A stretch of DNA of 64,000 nucleotides from Gammaproteobacteria bacterium (GCA_026398875.1 JAPLSB010000005.1:124001-188000); one strand, 5' to 3'. Counted from the stretch's first letter, positions 1-8,486 are shown. Numbers and translations are program-made. The notes: generated by a model from the sequence alone, not told the origin.

Positions 1-1
1 G

Positions 2-196
2 CAGGTCGCCGGTCATGTCTGCCTGGCCAACCGGCTGTGGGGCAAGGCGCGCAGCTATCTCGAAGCAGTGATCGCCATTGCGCCGACGCCAAAGGCCTAT
101 CTCGATCTGGCGCGGCTGTGCGCCGACACCCAGCAGCCGGATGAAGCGGCGCGGCATTACCGGCTGGGGCTGGAACTGGCAGCCGGTCATCCCTGA
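2..196 (+). CDS. hemY: HemY-like protein, C-terminal fragment (5' end outside window)
   Basis: The reading frame is open from the left edge of the window and stops at TGA 194-196, giving 64 residues. They include LWGKARSYLEA and AYLDLARLC followed by a final YRLGLEL, the helical TPR-type C-terminus typical of HemY, an inner-membrane protein of the haem-biosynthesis gene neighbourhood with an unsettled biochemical role. Only the tail is visible, so the membrane anchor cannot be checked. It could be another TPR protein, but the LWGKAR signature favours HemY. It is separated by about 100 bases from the next gene. Confidence 0.75.
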   Translation, partial: QVAGHVCLANRLWGKARSYLEAVIAIAPTPKAYLDLARLCADTQQPDEAARHYRLGLELAAGHP

Positions 197-301
197 GCCG
201 CAGGGCAGTGACCCGCGTTGTCGGCGGGCGCCAGGCTCATCCACACTCGGGACACGCGACCGCGCAACCGAGTCGCGAACCATCGAGGAGGAGCGAACGA
301 G

Positions 302-958
302 ATGAGCACGACGTTCAGCAGCAGCCAGCGCGCATTGCAGGAACGCTTCGGCACCACGGCACTGGCTGACCGGGTGTCGATGATCACCATGCATCCCGAA
401 GTCACCGAGCCGGAAAAGGCCTTCATCGAAAGCCGCGACCTGTTCTTCCTGTCGACCGTCGATGCCGATGGCCAGCCGACCTGCTCGTACAAGGGCGGTG
501 CGGCCGGCTTCGTCAAGGTGGTTGATCCCGGCACGATCGCGTTCCCGAGCTACGACGGCAACGGCATGTACCTGTCGATGGGCAATATCGGCGAGCGGCC
601 GAAGGTCGGCCTGCTGTTCATCGATTTCGAAACGCCGAACCGCCTGCGCCTGCACGGCGAGGCGCGCATCGATCCGAACGATCCGCTGCTTGCCGAATAC
701 CCCGGAGCGGATCTCGTGGTCCGGGTGGCCGTCAGCAAGCTGTTCGTCAACTGCCCGCGCTACATCCACCGTTACCAGAAGCTCGGCGATTCGGTGTACG
801 TGCCGAAGGCCGGCTGCGCGACCCCGCCGGCCAAGTGGAAGCGCATCGATGCCTTCGGCGATGCGCTGCCGGCGCGCGATGTCGCGGCGGTTGCGGCAGC
901 CGGCGCGCCGATCACCTTCGATGCCTACATGGCCGACGTCGCGGCAGGGCAGGGCTGA
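302..958 (+). CDS. Pyridoxamine 5'-phosphate oxidase-family (FMN split-barrel) protein
   Basis: The 218-residue protein has the PNPOx-like split-barrel pattern: an N-terminal helix, then FLSTVDADGQPTCSYKGG (about residues 52-69), a strand reading GNGMYLSMGNI, and RLHGEARI. Members of this superfamily bind FMN or a related cofactor and are usually small oxidoreductases; the substrate is not predictable. ATG 302 was chosen because a GAGGAGG-like ribosome-binding site lies about 10 bases upstream; an earlier in-frame start at 218 has no such site and adds an unrelated leader. It overlaps the next gene by one base (TGATG), so the two are probably co-translated. Confidence 0.8.
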   Translation: MSTTFSSSQRALQERFGTTALADRVSMITMHPEVTEPEKAFIESRDLFFLSTVDADGQPTCSYKGGAAGFVKVVDPGTIAFPSYDGNGMYLSMGNIGERPKVGLLFIDFETPNRLRLHGEARIDPNDPLLAEYPGADLVVRVAVSKLFVNCPRYIHRYQKLGDSVYVPKAGCATPPAKWKRIDAFGDALPARDVAAVAAAGAPITFDAYMADVAAGQG

Positions 959-1848
959 TGCAGGCGCTGATCGTCGGCTGTGGCGATGTCGGCTGCCGAC
1001 TGGCGCTACGCCTGCAACTGCGCGGCATCGGCGTGACCGGCGTGGTGCGCTCGGCCGCGAGTGCGACGGCACTGGCAAGACTCGGCATCACGCCGCGGAT
1101 CGCCGATCTCGATGCCGACGTGATTGCCGACCTGCCGGCCGCCGACTGGCTGTTCCACTTCGCGCCGCCGCCGGAGACCGGCGAAACCGATCCGCGGCTG
1201 GTCGGCGTGCTGGCGGCACTCGGCGCGCCGCCGTCGCGGTTCATCTACCTGTCGACCTCGGCGGTCTATGGCGACTGCGAAGGCCGCTGGATCGACGAGC
1301 AGGAATCGCTGAAGCCGAAGAGCGCGCGCGGCCATCGCCGGCTCGACGCCGAGCGCACGACGCTGGCGTACGCTCGCGATCACGGCATCGCCGCGATGAT
1401 CCTGCGGGTGCCAGGCATCTACGGCCCGGGGCGGCTGCCGCTGCAGCGGCTGAATGCCGGCACGCCGCTGGTCCAGCGTGATCAGTCGCCGTACACCAAC
1501 CGCATCCATGCCGATGACCTTGCTTCAGCCGCGCAGCGCGTCGCCGAACTGGGAATCGACGGTGCGGCCTACAACGTCAGCGACGGCCAGCCAACGACGA
1601 TGACCGACTATTTCCTGCGTTGTGCCCGCTTGCTCGGCGTGCCGCCGCCGCCGGAGCAGCCGCTGGCGGAAGCGATGCAGTCGATGTCGCCAATGCTGAA
1701 GTCGTTCCTCGAGGAATCGAAGCGGCTGTCGAACCGGCGGCTGGTCGAGGAACTTGGCTGGCGGCCGCAGTACCCGAGCCTCGACAGCGGCCTGCCCGCG
1801 AGCCTCGATGCCGATCTCGTCGTTCGGGCGTTTGCGGGCGCGGCGTAA
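958..1848 (+). CDS. NAD(P)-dependent epimerase/dehydratase-family protein (YeeZ-like atypical SDR)
   Basis: The 296-residue Rossmann protein begins MQALIVGCGDVGCRLA, a GxGxxG-type dinucleotide-binding loop at residues 7-12, and carries FIYLSTSAVYG (about residues 95-105) and RVPGIYGPGR. The catalytic YxxxK of classical short-chain dehydrogenases is replaced at the expected place by a GHRRLDAE stretch, as in YeeZ-type atypical SDRs. Substrate and reaction are unknown. ATG 958 overlaps the stop of the upstream FMN-barrel gene by one base. A short gap with AAGGAG then leads to mscL. Confidence 0.8.
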   Translation: MQALIVGCGDVGCRLALRLQLRGIGVTGVVRSAASATALARLGITPRIADLDADVIADLPAADWLFHFAPPPETGETDPRLVGVLAALGAPPSRFIYLSTSAVYGDCEGRWIDEQESLKPKSARGHRRLDAERTTLAYARDHGIAAMILRVPGIYGPGRLPLQRLNAGTPLVQRDQSPYTNRIHADDLASAAQRVAELGIDGAAYNVSDGQPTTMTDYFLRCARLLGVPPPPEQPLAEAMQSMSPMLKSFLEESKRLSNRRLVEELGWRPQYPSLDSGLPASLDADLVVRAFAGAA

Positions 1849-1893
1849 GATCGGCCCTGGCATCCCCCAGACAACATCGACAAGGAGAACAGC

Positions 1894-2304
1894 ATGAGCA
1901 TCGCCAGTGAATTCAAGGCCTTCGCAATGCGCGGCAACGTCATCGATCTGGCGGTCGGTGTCGTGATCGGCGGTGCGTTCGGCACCATCGTCACCTCGCT
2001 GGTCGGCGACGTGATCATGCCGGTGATCGGGCAGCTCACGGCCGGCGTCGATTTCTCGAAAGCCGCCGTGGTGCTGAAGGAAGCCTCTGCCGATGGCAAG
2101 ACGCCGGCCGTGCTGCTTGGCTACGGCAAGTTCATCCAGTCGATCATCAACTTCATCATTGTCGCGTTCGCGATCTTCATGATGGTCAAGGCCCTCAACT
2201 CGATGAAGAAGGCCGAGGCGGCGGCACCACCGCCGCCTCCGCCAGGCCCGAGCAACGAGGAAAAGCTGCTCGCCGAGATTCGCGACCTGCTGAAGAAGGG
2301 CTGA
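1894..2304 (+). CDS. mscL: Large-conductance mechanosensitive channel MscL
   Basis: The 136-residue protein matches MscL in length and layout: an amphipathic N-terminus ([18 protein letters not shown]), TM1 with [18 protein letters not shown] (residues 23-40), a periplasmic loop, TM2 with [19 protein letters not shown], and a charged C-terminal helix ([14 protein letters not shown]) after a run of prolines. MscL is a homopentameric inner-membrane pore that opens under membrane tension and releases solutes on hypo-osmotic shock. AAGGAG lies 7 bases before the ATG. The gene is convergent with the desaturase gene. Confidence 0.97.
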   Translation: MSIASEFKAFAMRGNVIDLAVGVVIGGAFGTIVTSLVGDVIMPVIGQLTAGVDFSKAAVVLKEASADGKTPAVLLGYGKFIQSIINFIIVAFAIFMMVKALNSMKKAEAAAPPPPPPGPSNEEKLLAEIRDLLKKG

Positions 2305-2313
2305 GCGCCGCCC

Positions 2314-2346
2314 AAAAAAAGGCCGGCCCGAGCGATCGGGCCGGCC
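2314..2346 (-). terminator. Rho-independent terminator of the desaturase operon
   Basis: A perfect 11-bp inverted repeat (GGCCGGCCCGA / TCGGGCCGGCC, 2321-2346) with a 4-base loop is followed, read on the minus strand, by seven T residues (plus-strand A run at 2314-2320). It lies just after the desaturase stop. The plus side has no T-run, so it serves the leftward operon better than mscL. Confidence 0.85.
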
Positions 2347-2374
2347 ATAAACCAGCGCATGTGGTGGGGCCGAA

Positions 2375-3508
2375 TCAGGCGGCCATCGCCAGCGGTGCCA
2401 TTGCTTCTTCGTCGGCCTTGCGTGGCGACGGCTTGGGCCGCTTCGGCGTCGGTAGCGACAGCTTGGCGATCCGCTTCCAGGTGCTCAGCGTCTGGCGCAG
2501 GAACGAACCGGTGTTGTACGGCAGGCCGTGCTTTTCGCAGATCGCGCGAACTTCCGGCGCAATCTCCGCATAGCGATGCGCCGGGATGTCCGGGAACAGG
2601 TGGTGCTCGATCTGGAAGCTCAGATTGCCGCTCATGATGTGCATCAGTCGGCCGCCTTCGAAGTTCGCCGAGCCCAGCAGCTGGCGCACGTACCACTGGC
2701 CGCGGGTTTCGTTCTCGATCACCGATTCCGGGAACTGCTCGACGTCTTCCGGGAAGTGGCCGTTGAAGATCACCGCGCAGGCCCAGACGTTGCGCGTCAG
2801 GTTGGCGGCCATGTTGCCAACGAACACCAGCGGTGCCAGCGGACCGGCCAGCGCCGGGAAGTAGACGTAGTCCTTCGCCAGCTGCTTGCGCATTTTCTTC
2901 CAGACCGGCTTGAACTCTTCCTTGAGCTGGGCCGTGGTCTTGGTCTTGTAGACCGTGACTTCCTCAAGCTTCAGGTTCTGCACCGCGACGAAGTGCTGGA
3001 AGAAGGTGTGCAGCAGCACCGTCAGCGGCAGGTTGGCGAGGAAGCGCGGCTCCCACTTCTGGTCTTCCGACATGCGCAGCAGGCCGTAGCCAATGTCGTG
3101 ATCGCGGCCAAGCACGTTAGTGAACGTGTGATGCTCGTAGTTATGGGTGATCTTCCAGTTCTTCGACGTGTCAGCGCTGTCCCACTCGAAGTTCTTGGAG
3201 TTCAGCGCCGGCTCGCCCATCCAGTCGTACTGGCCGTGCATGACGTTGTGGCCAATCTCCATGTTGTCGAGAATCTTCGACACGCCCAGCGAGGCGACAC
3301 CGAGCGGCCAGGTCGGCGGAATCATCATCATCACGCGGCCGGCCACTTCGAACTGGCGCTGACGCTTGATGATGTTGTGGATGTAGTCGGCATCGCGCTG
3401 GCCGAGATCGGCGCGCACCCGATTGCGGATGGCATCGAGGTCCGCGCCGATCGCTGCGAACTGGGCCGGCGTGAGCGAGCTGAAGGTGTTCTTCTGGGTG
3501 GCGGTCAT
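2375..3508 (-). CDS. desB: Membrane fatty-acid desaturase (DesB-like)
   Basis: The protein is a di-iron membrane desaturase with three histidine boxes: GHNVMHG (H87, H91), THNYEHHT (H122, H126, H127) and IEHHLFP near the C-terminus. Long hydrophobic stretches (VMMMIPPTWPLGV; FPALAGPLAPLVFVGNMAANL) fit a four-helix membrane enzyme. The 377-residue call starts at ATG 3508, preceded by AGAGG; ATG 3529 and GTG 3586 are in-frame alternatives with weaker sites. The ferredoxin-type reductase immediately upstream on the same strand is the likely electron donor, as in the Pseudomonas DesC-DesB pair that introduces a double bond into acyl-CoA. Regioselectivity cannot be read from sequence. Confidence 0.9.
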   Translation of the reverse strand: MTATQKNTFSSLTPAQFAAIGADLDAIRNRVRADLGQRDADYIHNIIKRQRQFEVAGRVMMMIPPTWPLGVASLGVSKILDNMEIGHNVMHGQYDWMGEPALNSKNFEWDSADTSKNWKITHNYEHHTFTNVLGRDHDIGYGLLRMSEDQKWEPRFLANLPLTVLLHTFFQHFVAVQNLKLEEVTVYKTKTTAQLKEEFKPVWKKMRKQLAKDYVYFPALAGPLAPLVFVGNMAANLTRNVWACAVIFNGHFPEDVEQFPESVIENETRGQWYVRQLLGSANFEGGRLMHIMSGNLSFQIEHHLFPDIPAHRYAEIAPEVRAICEKHGLPYNTGSFLRQTLSTWKRIAKLSLPTPKRPKPSPRKADEEAMAPLAMAA

Positions 3509-3595
3509 GGCTTGAGCCTCTGCGGTCATTGATGTGCTGTGCAGCTTGTTGGGCAAGTCCGGGCCATGGCTGGCCCGGTCAGTCACTTGATGTGT

Positions 3596-4720
3596 TTACA
3601 GGTCGAGCGTCACGGTGCCGACCGGCACGCTGACGCAAAGCTGGATGTCGGCTTCGTCGGCATCGCTGATCTCGCCGGTGCGGGTGTCGCGGACGCGACC
3701 CGAGGTCTTGCGGCAGGTGCAGGCGTGGCAGATGCCCATGCGGCAGCCGGACTCCGGCTTCAGGCCAGCAGCCTCGGCCTGATCGAGCAAGGTCGCGCCA
3801 CTGTTGCTGGCCAGACGCTCGCTGCGGGTGAAGCGAACGTCGCCTTCGGCGCTGGCGCTGTCGGTGACGACAGCCGGGGCGGCGGAGAAGTGCTCGACGT
3901 GCAGCTGACCGCTGATACCTTCATCGGCCCACAGCGTCTGCACCGCTTTCATCATTCCGGGCGGGCCGCAAAGGAAGGCTTCAGCCTGCGCGAAGTCCGG
4001 CACCTGCGCTTCGAGGTGGGCGCGGCTGAACAGACCTTCGAGTTCGCCGCCCTGATTCGCTTCGGCGTAGCCGCGCAGCAGCTTCACGTTCGGGAACTTC
4101 GCGGCGATCGCGGCCAGTTCGGCGGCGTAGATCTGATCCTTCGCGGCGTTCGAGTAGTGCAGGAAGGTGATCGCACCGGCATGGCCTTCGTCGGTCAGCG
4201 TGCGCAGCATCGCCATCACCGGCGTGATGCCGCTGCCGCCGCTGATCAGCAGCACGCGGGCCGGGCGCACGTCCGGCAGCGCGAAGCTGCCTTCGGCCTG
4301 TGACAGGCCCACCGTCGTCCCGACCGTCAGGCGCTGCTGCAGGAACTTCGACACGAAGCCGCCGGCGTGAGTCTTGGCGGTCAGTTCGATCAGGCCGTCG
4401 GTGGCATGCACCGACTGGGCGGGCGAGTAGCAGCGGGTGCGGCGACGGCCATCGATCTCGACCGTCAGGCGCACGTACTGGCCGGCGCGGAAGCCGGCCC
4501 AGTTGCCGTTCGGGCGCAGGCTCAGCGTGACGCTGTCGGCGGTCTGATGGCGAATCGCGACGACTTCGGCGCGGACTTCGGTCAGCGACTGCGTCGGAAC
4601 GAACTGTTCGAGGTAACGATCCACGCCATGCGGATAGCTGAGCACGGCAGCAAGACGCGACGTCAGCGCGCGGCGCAGGCCGTTGGCGAAGAAGTGAGTG
4701 CGCGGTGCGGTAGCTGACAT
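3596..4720 (-). CDS. desC: Ferredoxin-NADP reductase-type electron donor to the desaturase (DesC-like)
   Basis: The 374-residue protein has three modules: an FAD-binding barrel with RCYS at 96-99, a NAD(P)H domain with GGSGITP at 161-167 and CGPPGMM near 251, and a C-terminal plant-type 2Fe-2S ferredoxin domain with Cys326, Cys331, Cys334 and Cys362. This arrangement moves electrons from NADPH through flavin and iron-sulfur cluster to an oxygenase or desaturase. It is transcribed ahead of the desaturase gene, which supports the pairing. GAGGAG lies before the ATG, and a predicted promoter whose -35 box sits in an operator-like palindrome lies upstream. Confidence 0.92.
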   Translation of the reverse strand: MSATAPRTHFFANGLRRALTSRLAAVLSYPHGVDRYLEQFVPTQSLTEVRAEVVAIRHQTADSVTLSLRPNGNWAGFRAGQYVRLTVEIDGRRRTRCYSPAQSVHATDGLIELTAKTHAGGFVSKFLQQRLTVGTTVGLSQAEGSFALPDVRPARVLLISGGSGITPVMAMLRTLTDEGHAGAITFLHYSNAAKDQIYAAELAAIAAKFPNVKLLRGYAEANQGGELEGLFSRAHLEAQVPDFAQAEAFLCGPPGMMKAVQTLWADEGISGQLHVEHFSAAPAVVTDSASAEGDVRFTRSERLASNSGATLLDQAEAAGLKPESGCRMGICHACTCRKTSGRVRDTRTGEISDADEADIQLCVSVPVGTVTLDL

Positions 4721-4747
4721 GACGAATGCTCCTCGGTTGGTGGACGT

Positions 4748-4776
4748 ATGTTCACTGATGAAGATTTCGATGTCAA
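4748..4776 (-). promoter_or_regulatory. Predicted promoter of the desC-desB operon
   Basis: Read on the minus strand, a consensus TTGACA -35 box (4771-4776) is separated by 17 bases from GAACAT (4748-4753), a weak -10 match. The -35 box lies inside the palindrome at 4771-4788, so a bound repressor would block polymerase. Inferred from sequence only. Confidence 0.5.
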
Positions 4777-4788
4777 CAATTGTTCACT
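4771..4788. promoter_or_regulatory. Operator-like palindrome, probable DesT/FabR-type site
   Basis: On the minus strand the 18 bases read AGTGAACAATTGTTGACA, an inverted repeat with AACAATTGTT as perfect core. From memory it closely resembles the DesT operator described in Pseudomonas aeruginosa (AGTGAAC, four bases, GTTGACT). Further TGTTCACT half-sites occur at 4749-4756 and 4802-4809. The position between desC and the divergent TetR gene suits autoregulation and desCB repression. Confidence 0.65.
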
Positions 4789-4877
4789 AAATTTTCGACA
4801 CTGTTCACTGTCCTCGCTAGTGCTCGGTTTTTCCTGAGGTTTCAAGCTAACATCGTGCGGATGAACCAGGAATCGCC

Positions 4878-5567
4878 ATGACTGCACGCAGCCGCTCCGG
4901 ACCTGAGATGACCGCCGGTAACGACGATGACGAGCTGTTGCCACGTGGCCAGCGGAAGCAGCGCACCCGCGATGCGCTGATCGACGCGGCGCTGCAACTG
5001 ATGAACGAGGGCCGCAGCTTCAACAGCTTGGGACTGCGCGAGATCACGCGCGTCGCCGGCGTCGTGCCGACCTCGTTCTACCGTCACTTCAAGGACACCA
5101 ACGAACTGGGGCTGGTGCTGGTCGAGGAAAGCGGTCTGACGCTGCGCCGGATGCTGCGCGAGGCACGCCGCGCCGGGGCGCCGGTCAAGGACATGATTCG
5201 TCGCTCGGTCAGGGTCTACAAGGCGTTCGTGCTCGCCAACCGACTGCATTTCCTGTTCGTGGCGGGCGAGCGCAGCGGCGGTTCGCCGGTGATACGCAGC
5301 GCGATCCGCAACGAGGTCGATCAGTTCATCAACGAGATGACGCAGGACGTTCGCCATCTGGCGATCTTTCCGAACCTGTCGCCGGAAGCACTGCGCCGAG
5401 TCTGCGAACTGGTGGTCAACACCATGTTGCACGCGGCGACCGACGTCCTTGATCTGCCGCCTGGTGACGACGCGCTCGCACAGGCGCAGGAAGACAACCA
5501 CGTTCAGCAGGTCCGGCTGATCTTCCTCGGGGCGTCGCTGTGGCGCGAGGAAATCGAGCGCGGCTGA
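4878..5567 (+). CDS. desT: TetR/FabR-family transcriptional regulator (DesT-like)
   Basis: The 229-residue protein has an N-terminal TetR DNA-binding domain with the segment LGLREITRVAGVVPTSFYRH, closely matching FabR/DesT proteins that sense the saturated-to-unsaturated acyl-CoA ratio. The remaining helices form the ligand-binding domain. Its divergent position to the reductase-desaturase operon and the palindrome between them suggest that it represses desaturation. ATG 4878 has only a weak ribosome-binding site; ATG 4908 is an alternative that would still keep the whole helix-turn-helix. It ends six bases from the convergent ppx stop. Confidence 0.85.
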   Translation: MTARSRSGPEMTAGNDDDELLPRGQRKQRTRDALIDAALQLMNEGRSFNSLGLREITRVAGVVPTSFYRHFKDTNELGLVLVEESGLTLRRMLREARRAGAPVKDMIRRSVRVYKAFVLANRLHFLFVAGERSGGSPVIRSAIRNEVDQFINEMTQDVRHLAIFPNLSPEALRRVCELVVNTMLHAATDVLDLPPGDDALAQAQEDNHVQQVRLIFLGASLWREEIERG

Positions 5568-5573
5568 TTCGCG

Positions 5574-7094
5574 TCAGCTGGCGCGCAGCTTGAAGCCTGC
5601 TGCAGCGACGTAGCCGGCTTCCAGTTCGAGGTCTTCGCGGGTCAGCGGGTGCTTGTCGAGCCAGCCGCTCTTGAAGCTGAGCTTCATCTGCTTGCCGACG
5701 ACGCTCAGCATGAACGGGATTCGCATGTTCGGCGCGCGCGATCGATGCAGCACGATCGCCAGCCGGAACAGCAGGGCCAGCCGGCGGATCGTCAATTGCC
5801 AGGCGCTGGGCAGATCGTCGAGCGCGCCCGGCGCGAACTTGCCGCGCTGCAGGCGCACCAGTGCTGCGACCAGGCGCTGGTCGGTCTGCGAGAAGCCGAA
5901 CATTTCGGCATGACGCAGCATGTACTCGCCATGGCGATGGCTGCCTTCATGGGCGATGACCAGGCCGATCTCGTGCAGCAGCGCCGCCCAGCGCAGCAAC
6001 CGGCCGGCGACTTCGCGGTCGAGTTGCCAGTCGCCGCGAACCTGCTCGAGCAGCTTCAGCGCCGTGCGTTCGACTTCCCGCGCGTGTTCACGATCGACGC
6101 CGTAGCGCGTCGCCATCGCATCGACCGAGCGGCTGCGCACATCGTTGTCGGCCAGTCGCCCGAGCAGGTCGTAGATCAGGCCTTCGCGCAGGGCATGTTC
6201 GGAGGTTTCCATCGCCTCGATCCCGAGGCTGTCGAACACGCCGGCCAGGACCGCAAGCCCGCCAGCGAATACCGGGCGGCGATCCTCACGCAGGCCGGTG
6301 AAGTCGATCTTCGCGATGTGGCCGGTGCGGATCGTCATTTCGACGCAACGATCGACGGCTTCGCGAGTGATCTGTTCGGCGGCCCAGCCCTGGCCGCGGG
6401 CGACACGCCAGACACCACGAACGGTGCCGCTGGCGCCGATTGCCACGTCCCAGCCGGCGTCGCGGTACTGGCGTTCGACGAACTCCAGCTCGACGCGCGC
6501 GGCCAGCCGCGCTTCCTGCATGCGCTCGCGGGTAATGACGCCGTCGCCGAAGAAGCGCTGCGTATGGGTGACGCAGCCCAGTGCCATGCTTTCCATCAGC
6601 TTCGGTTCCGGGCCGCGGCCGATGATCAGCTCGGTCGAGCCCCCGCCGATATCGACGACCAGCCGGCGTGGCGCAACGCGGCCAAGACCGTGGGTGACGC
6701 CGTTGTAGACCAAGCGCGCTTCCTCGACACCCGAGATCACTTCGATCTCGTGGCCCAGTGCCTTTTCGGCGGCGCGCATGAACACGCCGCCATCGGCGAG
6801 CCGGCGCATGGTGTTGGTGCCGACCACCCGGACGCGGGCGGCGGGAATGCCGCGCAGGCGCTGGCCGAAGCGCTTCAGGCAGGCCAGTGCGCGCCGTTCG
6901 GCGTCCTCGCTGAGCTGGCGTTCGGCGTTGAGGCCGGCCGCGAGGCGGACGGCATCGCGAAGGCGATCGACGATCTGCAGCTGCCCCTCGCTTTCGCGCG
7001 CGACCAGCATGTGGAACGAGTTCGAGCCGAGGTCGACGGCGGCGACCTCACAAGCCGCCTTTTTCGATGCATCAACCTTGGCCAAGCGCGGCAT
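5574..7094 (-). CDS. ppx: Exopolyphosphatase / guanosine pentaphosphatase
   Basis: The 506-residue protein carries the ASKHA-fold phosphate motif AAVDLGSNSFHMLVA (about residues 17-31), a second motif VDIGGGSTELIIG (about 144-156) and GASGTVRGV, followed by a C-terminal HD-like domain (LLHEIGLVIAHEGSHRHGEY). Ppx removes terminal phosphates from polyphosphate and can hydrolyse pppGpp. ATG 7094 is used because conserved sequence begins there; the frame stays open upstream, but that part reads through the neighbouring MAPEG gene in another frame. Five bases separate the two genes, so they are likely co-transcribed. No ppk gene is in view. Confidence 0.95.
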   Translation of the reverse strand: MPRLAKVDASKKAACEVAAVDLGSNSFHMLVARESEGQLQIVDRLRDAVRLAAGLNAERQLSEDAERRALACLKRFGQRLRGIPAARVRVVGTNTMRRLADGGVFMRAAEKALGHEIEVISGVEEARLVYNGVTHGLGRVAPRRLVVDIGGGSTELIIGRGPEPKLMESMALGCVTHTQRFFGDGVITRERMQEARLAARVELEFVERQYRDAGWDVAIGASGTVRGVWRVARGQGWAAEQITREAVDRCVEMTIRTGHIAKIDFTGLREDRRPVFAGGLAVLAGVFDSLGIEAMETSEHALREGLIYDLLGRLADNDVRSRSVDAMATRYGVDREHAREVERTALKLLEQVRGDWQLDREVAGRLLRWAALLHEIGLVIAHEGSHRHGEYMLRHAEMFGFSQTDQRLVAALVRLQRGKFAPGALDDLPSAWQLTIRRLALLFRLAIVLHRSRAPNMRIPFMLSVVGKQMKLSFKSGWLDKHPLTREDLELEAGYVAAAGFKLRAS

Positions 7095-7099
7095 GGCGT

Positions 7100-7492
7100 T
7101 CAGAACGTGGTGACGACCGCTGCCAGCAGCAGCGTCGAGGCAAGCAGCAACGTCAGGTAGGACAAGCCGGCACCGACACGGCGCAGCGGATGCAGTGGTG
7201 CCAGGCTGAAGCCAACGGCGAACGCGATCCGGGCTGCCACGAACACCGCGTCGAGGCCGATCAGCACGACGTTGGCGCCGGCGTAAAGCTCGTAGCACAG
7301 CGACAGCAGCAGGAAGATCGGCACGAACTCGATGGTGTTGGCGTGTACGCGGATCGCACGCGCCAGCGCTTCGACACCGCCGTCACCGATGGCAACCCGG
7401 TGACGCATGCGCAGCAGGGAGACCCGGAACGCCAGAATCAGGATCAGCAGGCCACAGATCGCGGCGCAGGCGGCAGTCACAGGGATTTGCAT
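7100..7492 (-). CDS. MAPEG-family membrane protein
   Basis: The 130-residue protein has four predicted transmembrane helices and the MAPEG signature RVHANTIEFVPIFLLLSL (about residues 48-65). MAPEG proteins (eicosanoid and glutathione metabolism in eukaryotes; YecN-type in bacteria) bind glutathione or lipids in the membrane; bacterial members are rarely characterised. It is upstream of ppx on the same strand with a 5-base gap, probably a two-gene unit. No specific substrate is suggested by the neighbours. Confidence 0.85.
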   Translation of the reverse strand: MQIPVTAACAAICGLLILILAFRVSLLRMRHRVAIGDGGVEALARAIRVHANTIEFVPIFLLLSLCYELYAGANVVLIGLDAVFVAARIAFAVGFSLAPLHPLRRVGAGLSYLTLLLASTLLLAAVVTTF

Positions 7493-7609
7493 GGCGGACC
7501 AGTGGGGAAGGCGGCAGCCGCCGAACTATAGCGTGAAGACCGCTCATCGACAGCTGCCGGCAATGCGCTGGGAACAGCGCTGAAAAGCATGCGAAAAGCT
7601 CGCATTCGA

Positions 7610-7638
7610 TTGACGCAAGCTGCGGATTCGCCGAACAT
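7610..7638 (+). promoter_or_regulatory. Candidate promoter of the cytochrome c pair
   Basis: TTGACG (7610-7615), a 17-base spacer and GAACAT (7633-7638) give a plausible sigma-70 promoter about 55 bases before the first cytochrome gene. The -10 box is weak. Confidence 0.4.
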
Positions 7639-7692
7639 ATTCGTCGCTGCCATGCGTTTTCCTGCAGCCTCACGTTCCGAGGAGACTCCCTG

Positions 7693-8019
7693 ATGATTTC
7701 AGTGCGATGGGGCCTGATTGCCCTCACCGCCGCCCTGGTCTGCGGTACTGCGAGCGCCGCAGGCGACGCTGCCGCTGGAAAGGTCAAGGCTTACACCTGC
7801 TACGGCTGCCACGGCATCGTGAACTACACGAATGTCTACCCGAGCTACCACGTGCCGAAGCTCGGTGGTCAGCACCCGGAATACATCGTGGCAGCGCTGA
7901 AAGCCTACAAGTCGGGTGAGCGTCCGCATTCCACCATGCACGCGCAGGCCGCAAGCCTCAGCGATCAGGACATGGCCGATATCGCCGCCTATCTGACCAA
8001 GGCCCCGGAAAAGAAGTGA
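7693..8019 (+). CDS. Class I cytochrome c, periplasmic, monohaem
   Basis: The 108-residue precursor has a Sec signal peptide (about residues 1-22, cleavage after ASA), a haem-binding site Cys36-Tyr-Gly-Cys39-His40 and a candidate axial Met82 in STMHAQA. The mature domain of about 85 residues resembles one half of the dihaem cytochrome c4/c553 family ([20 protein letters not shown]). It is expected to carry electrons in the periplasm. GAGGAG precedes the ATG. Its end overlaps the start of a second, similar cytochrome gene, suggesting a duplicated or split c4 arrangement. Confidence 0.9.
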   Translation: MISVRWGLIALTAALVCGTASAAGDAAAGKVKAYTCYGCHGIVNYTNVYPSYHVPKLGGQHPEYIVAALKAYKSGERPHSTMHAQAASLSDQDMADIAAYLTKAPEKK

Positions 8020-8396
8020 GCACGACGATGAACTCCCGATTCCAGATGGTTCTGACCACTGCCGCGCTGTCGCTGGCCGTCGTGTCGGCCGCATCGGCCA
8101 ACGAAGCTGCTGCACCGGTGGCCGGCGGCAAGCCGGCGCAGGTCGCAGTGTGCGCCGCCTGCCACGGCGAGAACGGCGTCAGTGCCTCGCCGACGTTCCC
8201 GAACCTTGCCGGTCAGCACCGCAGCTACATCGAAGTTGCGCTGAAGGGTTACAAGACCGGCGCCCGCAAGAACGCCGTGATGGCTGGCCAGGCCGCCGGC
8301 TTGAGCGATGCCGACATCAAGGCGCTGGCACTGTGGTATTCGAGCCAGACGCCGGTGCTGTACACCGTGGCGCCGGAAGGCGAAGCGAAAAAGTAA
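8016..8396 (+). CDS. Class I cytochrome c, periplasmic, monohaem (paralogue of the preceding gene)
   Basis: From GTG 8016 the protein is 126 residues with a signal peptide ending near residue 28 (ASA-N), Cys46-Ala-Ala-Cys49-His50 as haem site and Met89 (NAVMAGQA) as probable sixth ligand. It shares the LAGQHxxYIxxALKxYKxG block with the gene before it, so the two are tandem paralogues. GTG 8016 overlaps the upstream stop by four bases and has GGAAAAG before it; ATG 8028 would shorten the signal peptide by four residues and is equally possible. A strong terminator follows. Confidence 0.88.
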   Translation: MSTTMNSRFQMVLTTAALSLAVVSAASANEAAAPVAGGKPAQVAVCAACHGENGVSASPTFPNLAGQHRSYIEVALKGYKTGARKNAVMAGQAAGLSDADIKALALWYSSQTPVLYTVAPEGEAKK

Positions 8397-8416
8397 GTCT
8401 TCGCCAGCGGTTCCCG

Positions 8417-8450
8417 ACCGACCCCTCGCGCAGCGACGGGTCGGTTTTTT
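8417..8450 (+). terminator. Rho-independent terminator after the cytochrome c genes
   Basis: Inverted repeat ACCGACCC / GGGTCGGT (arms 8417-8424 and 8438-8445) followed by six T residues (8445-8450). Confidence 0.88.
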
Positions 8451-8486
8451 GTTGCCGAGCGCGACCGTGGCATCAGTCACGGTCAT

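Noticed and set aside
3509..3586. GTG 3586 as start of the desaturase
   Set aside because: No ribosome-binding site and the first 26 residues carry no conserved features; 3508 has AGAGG before it.
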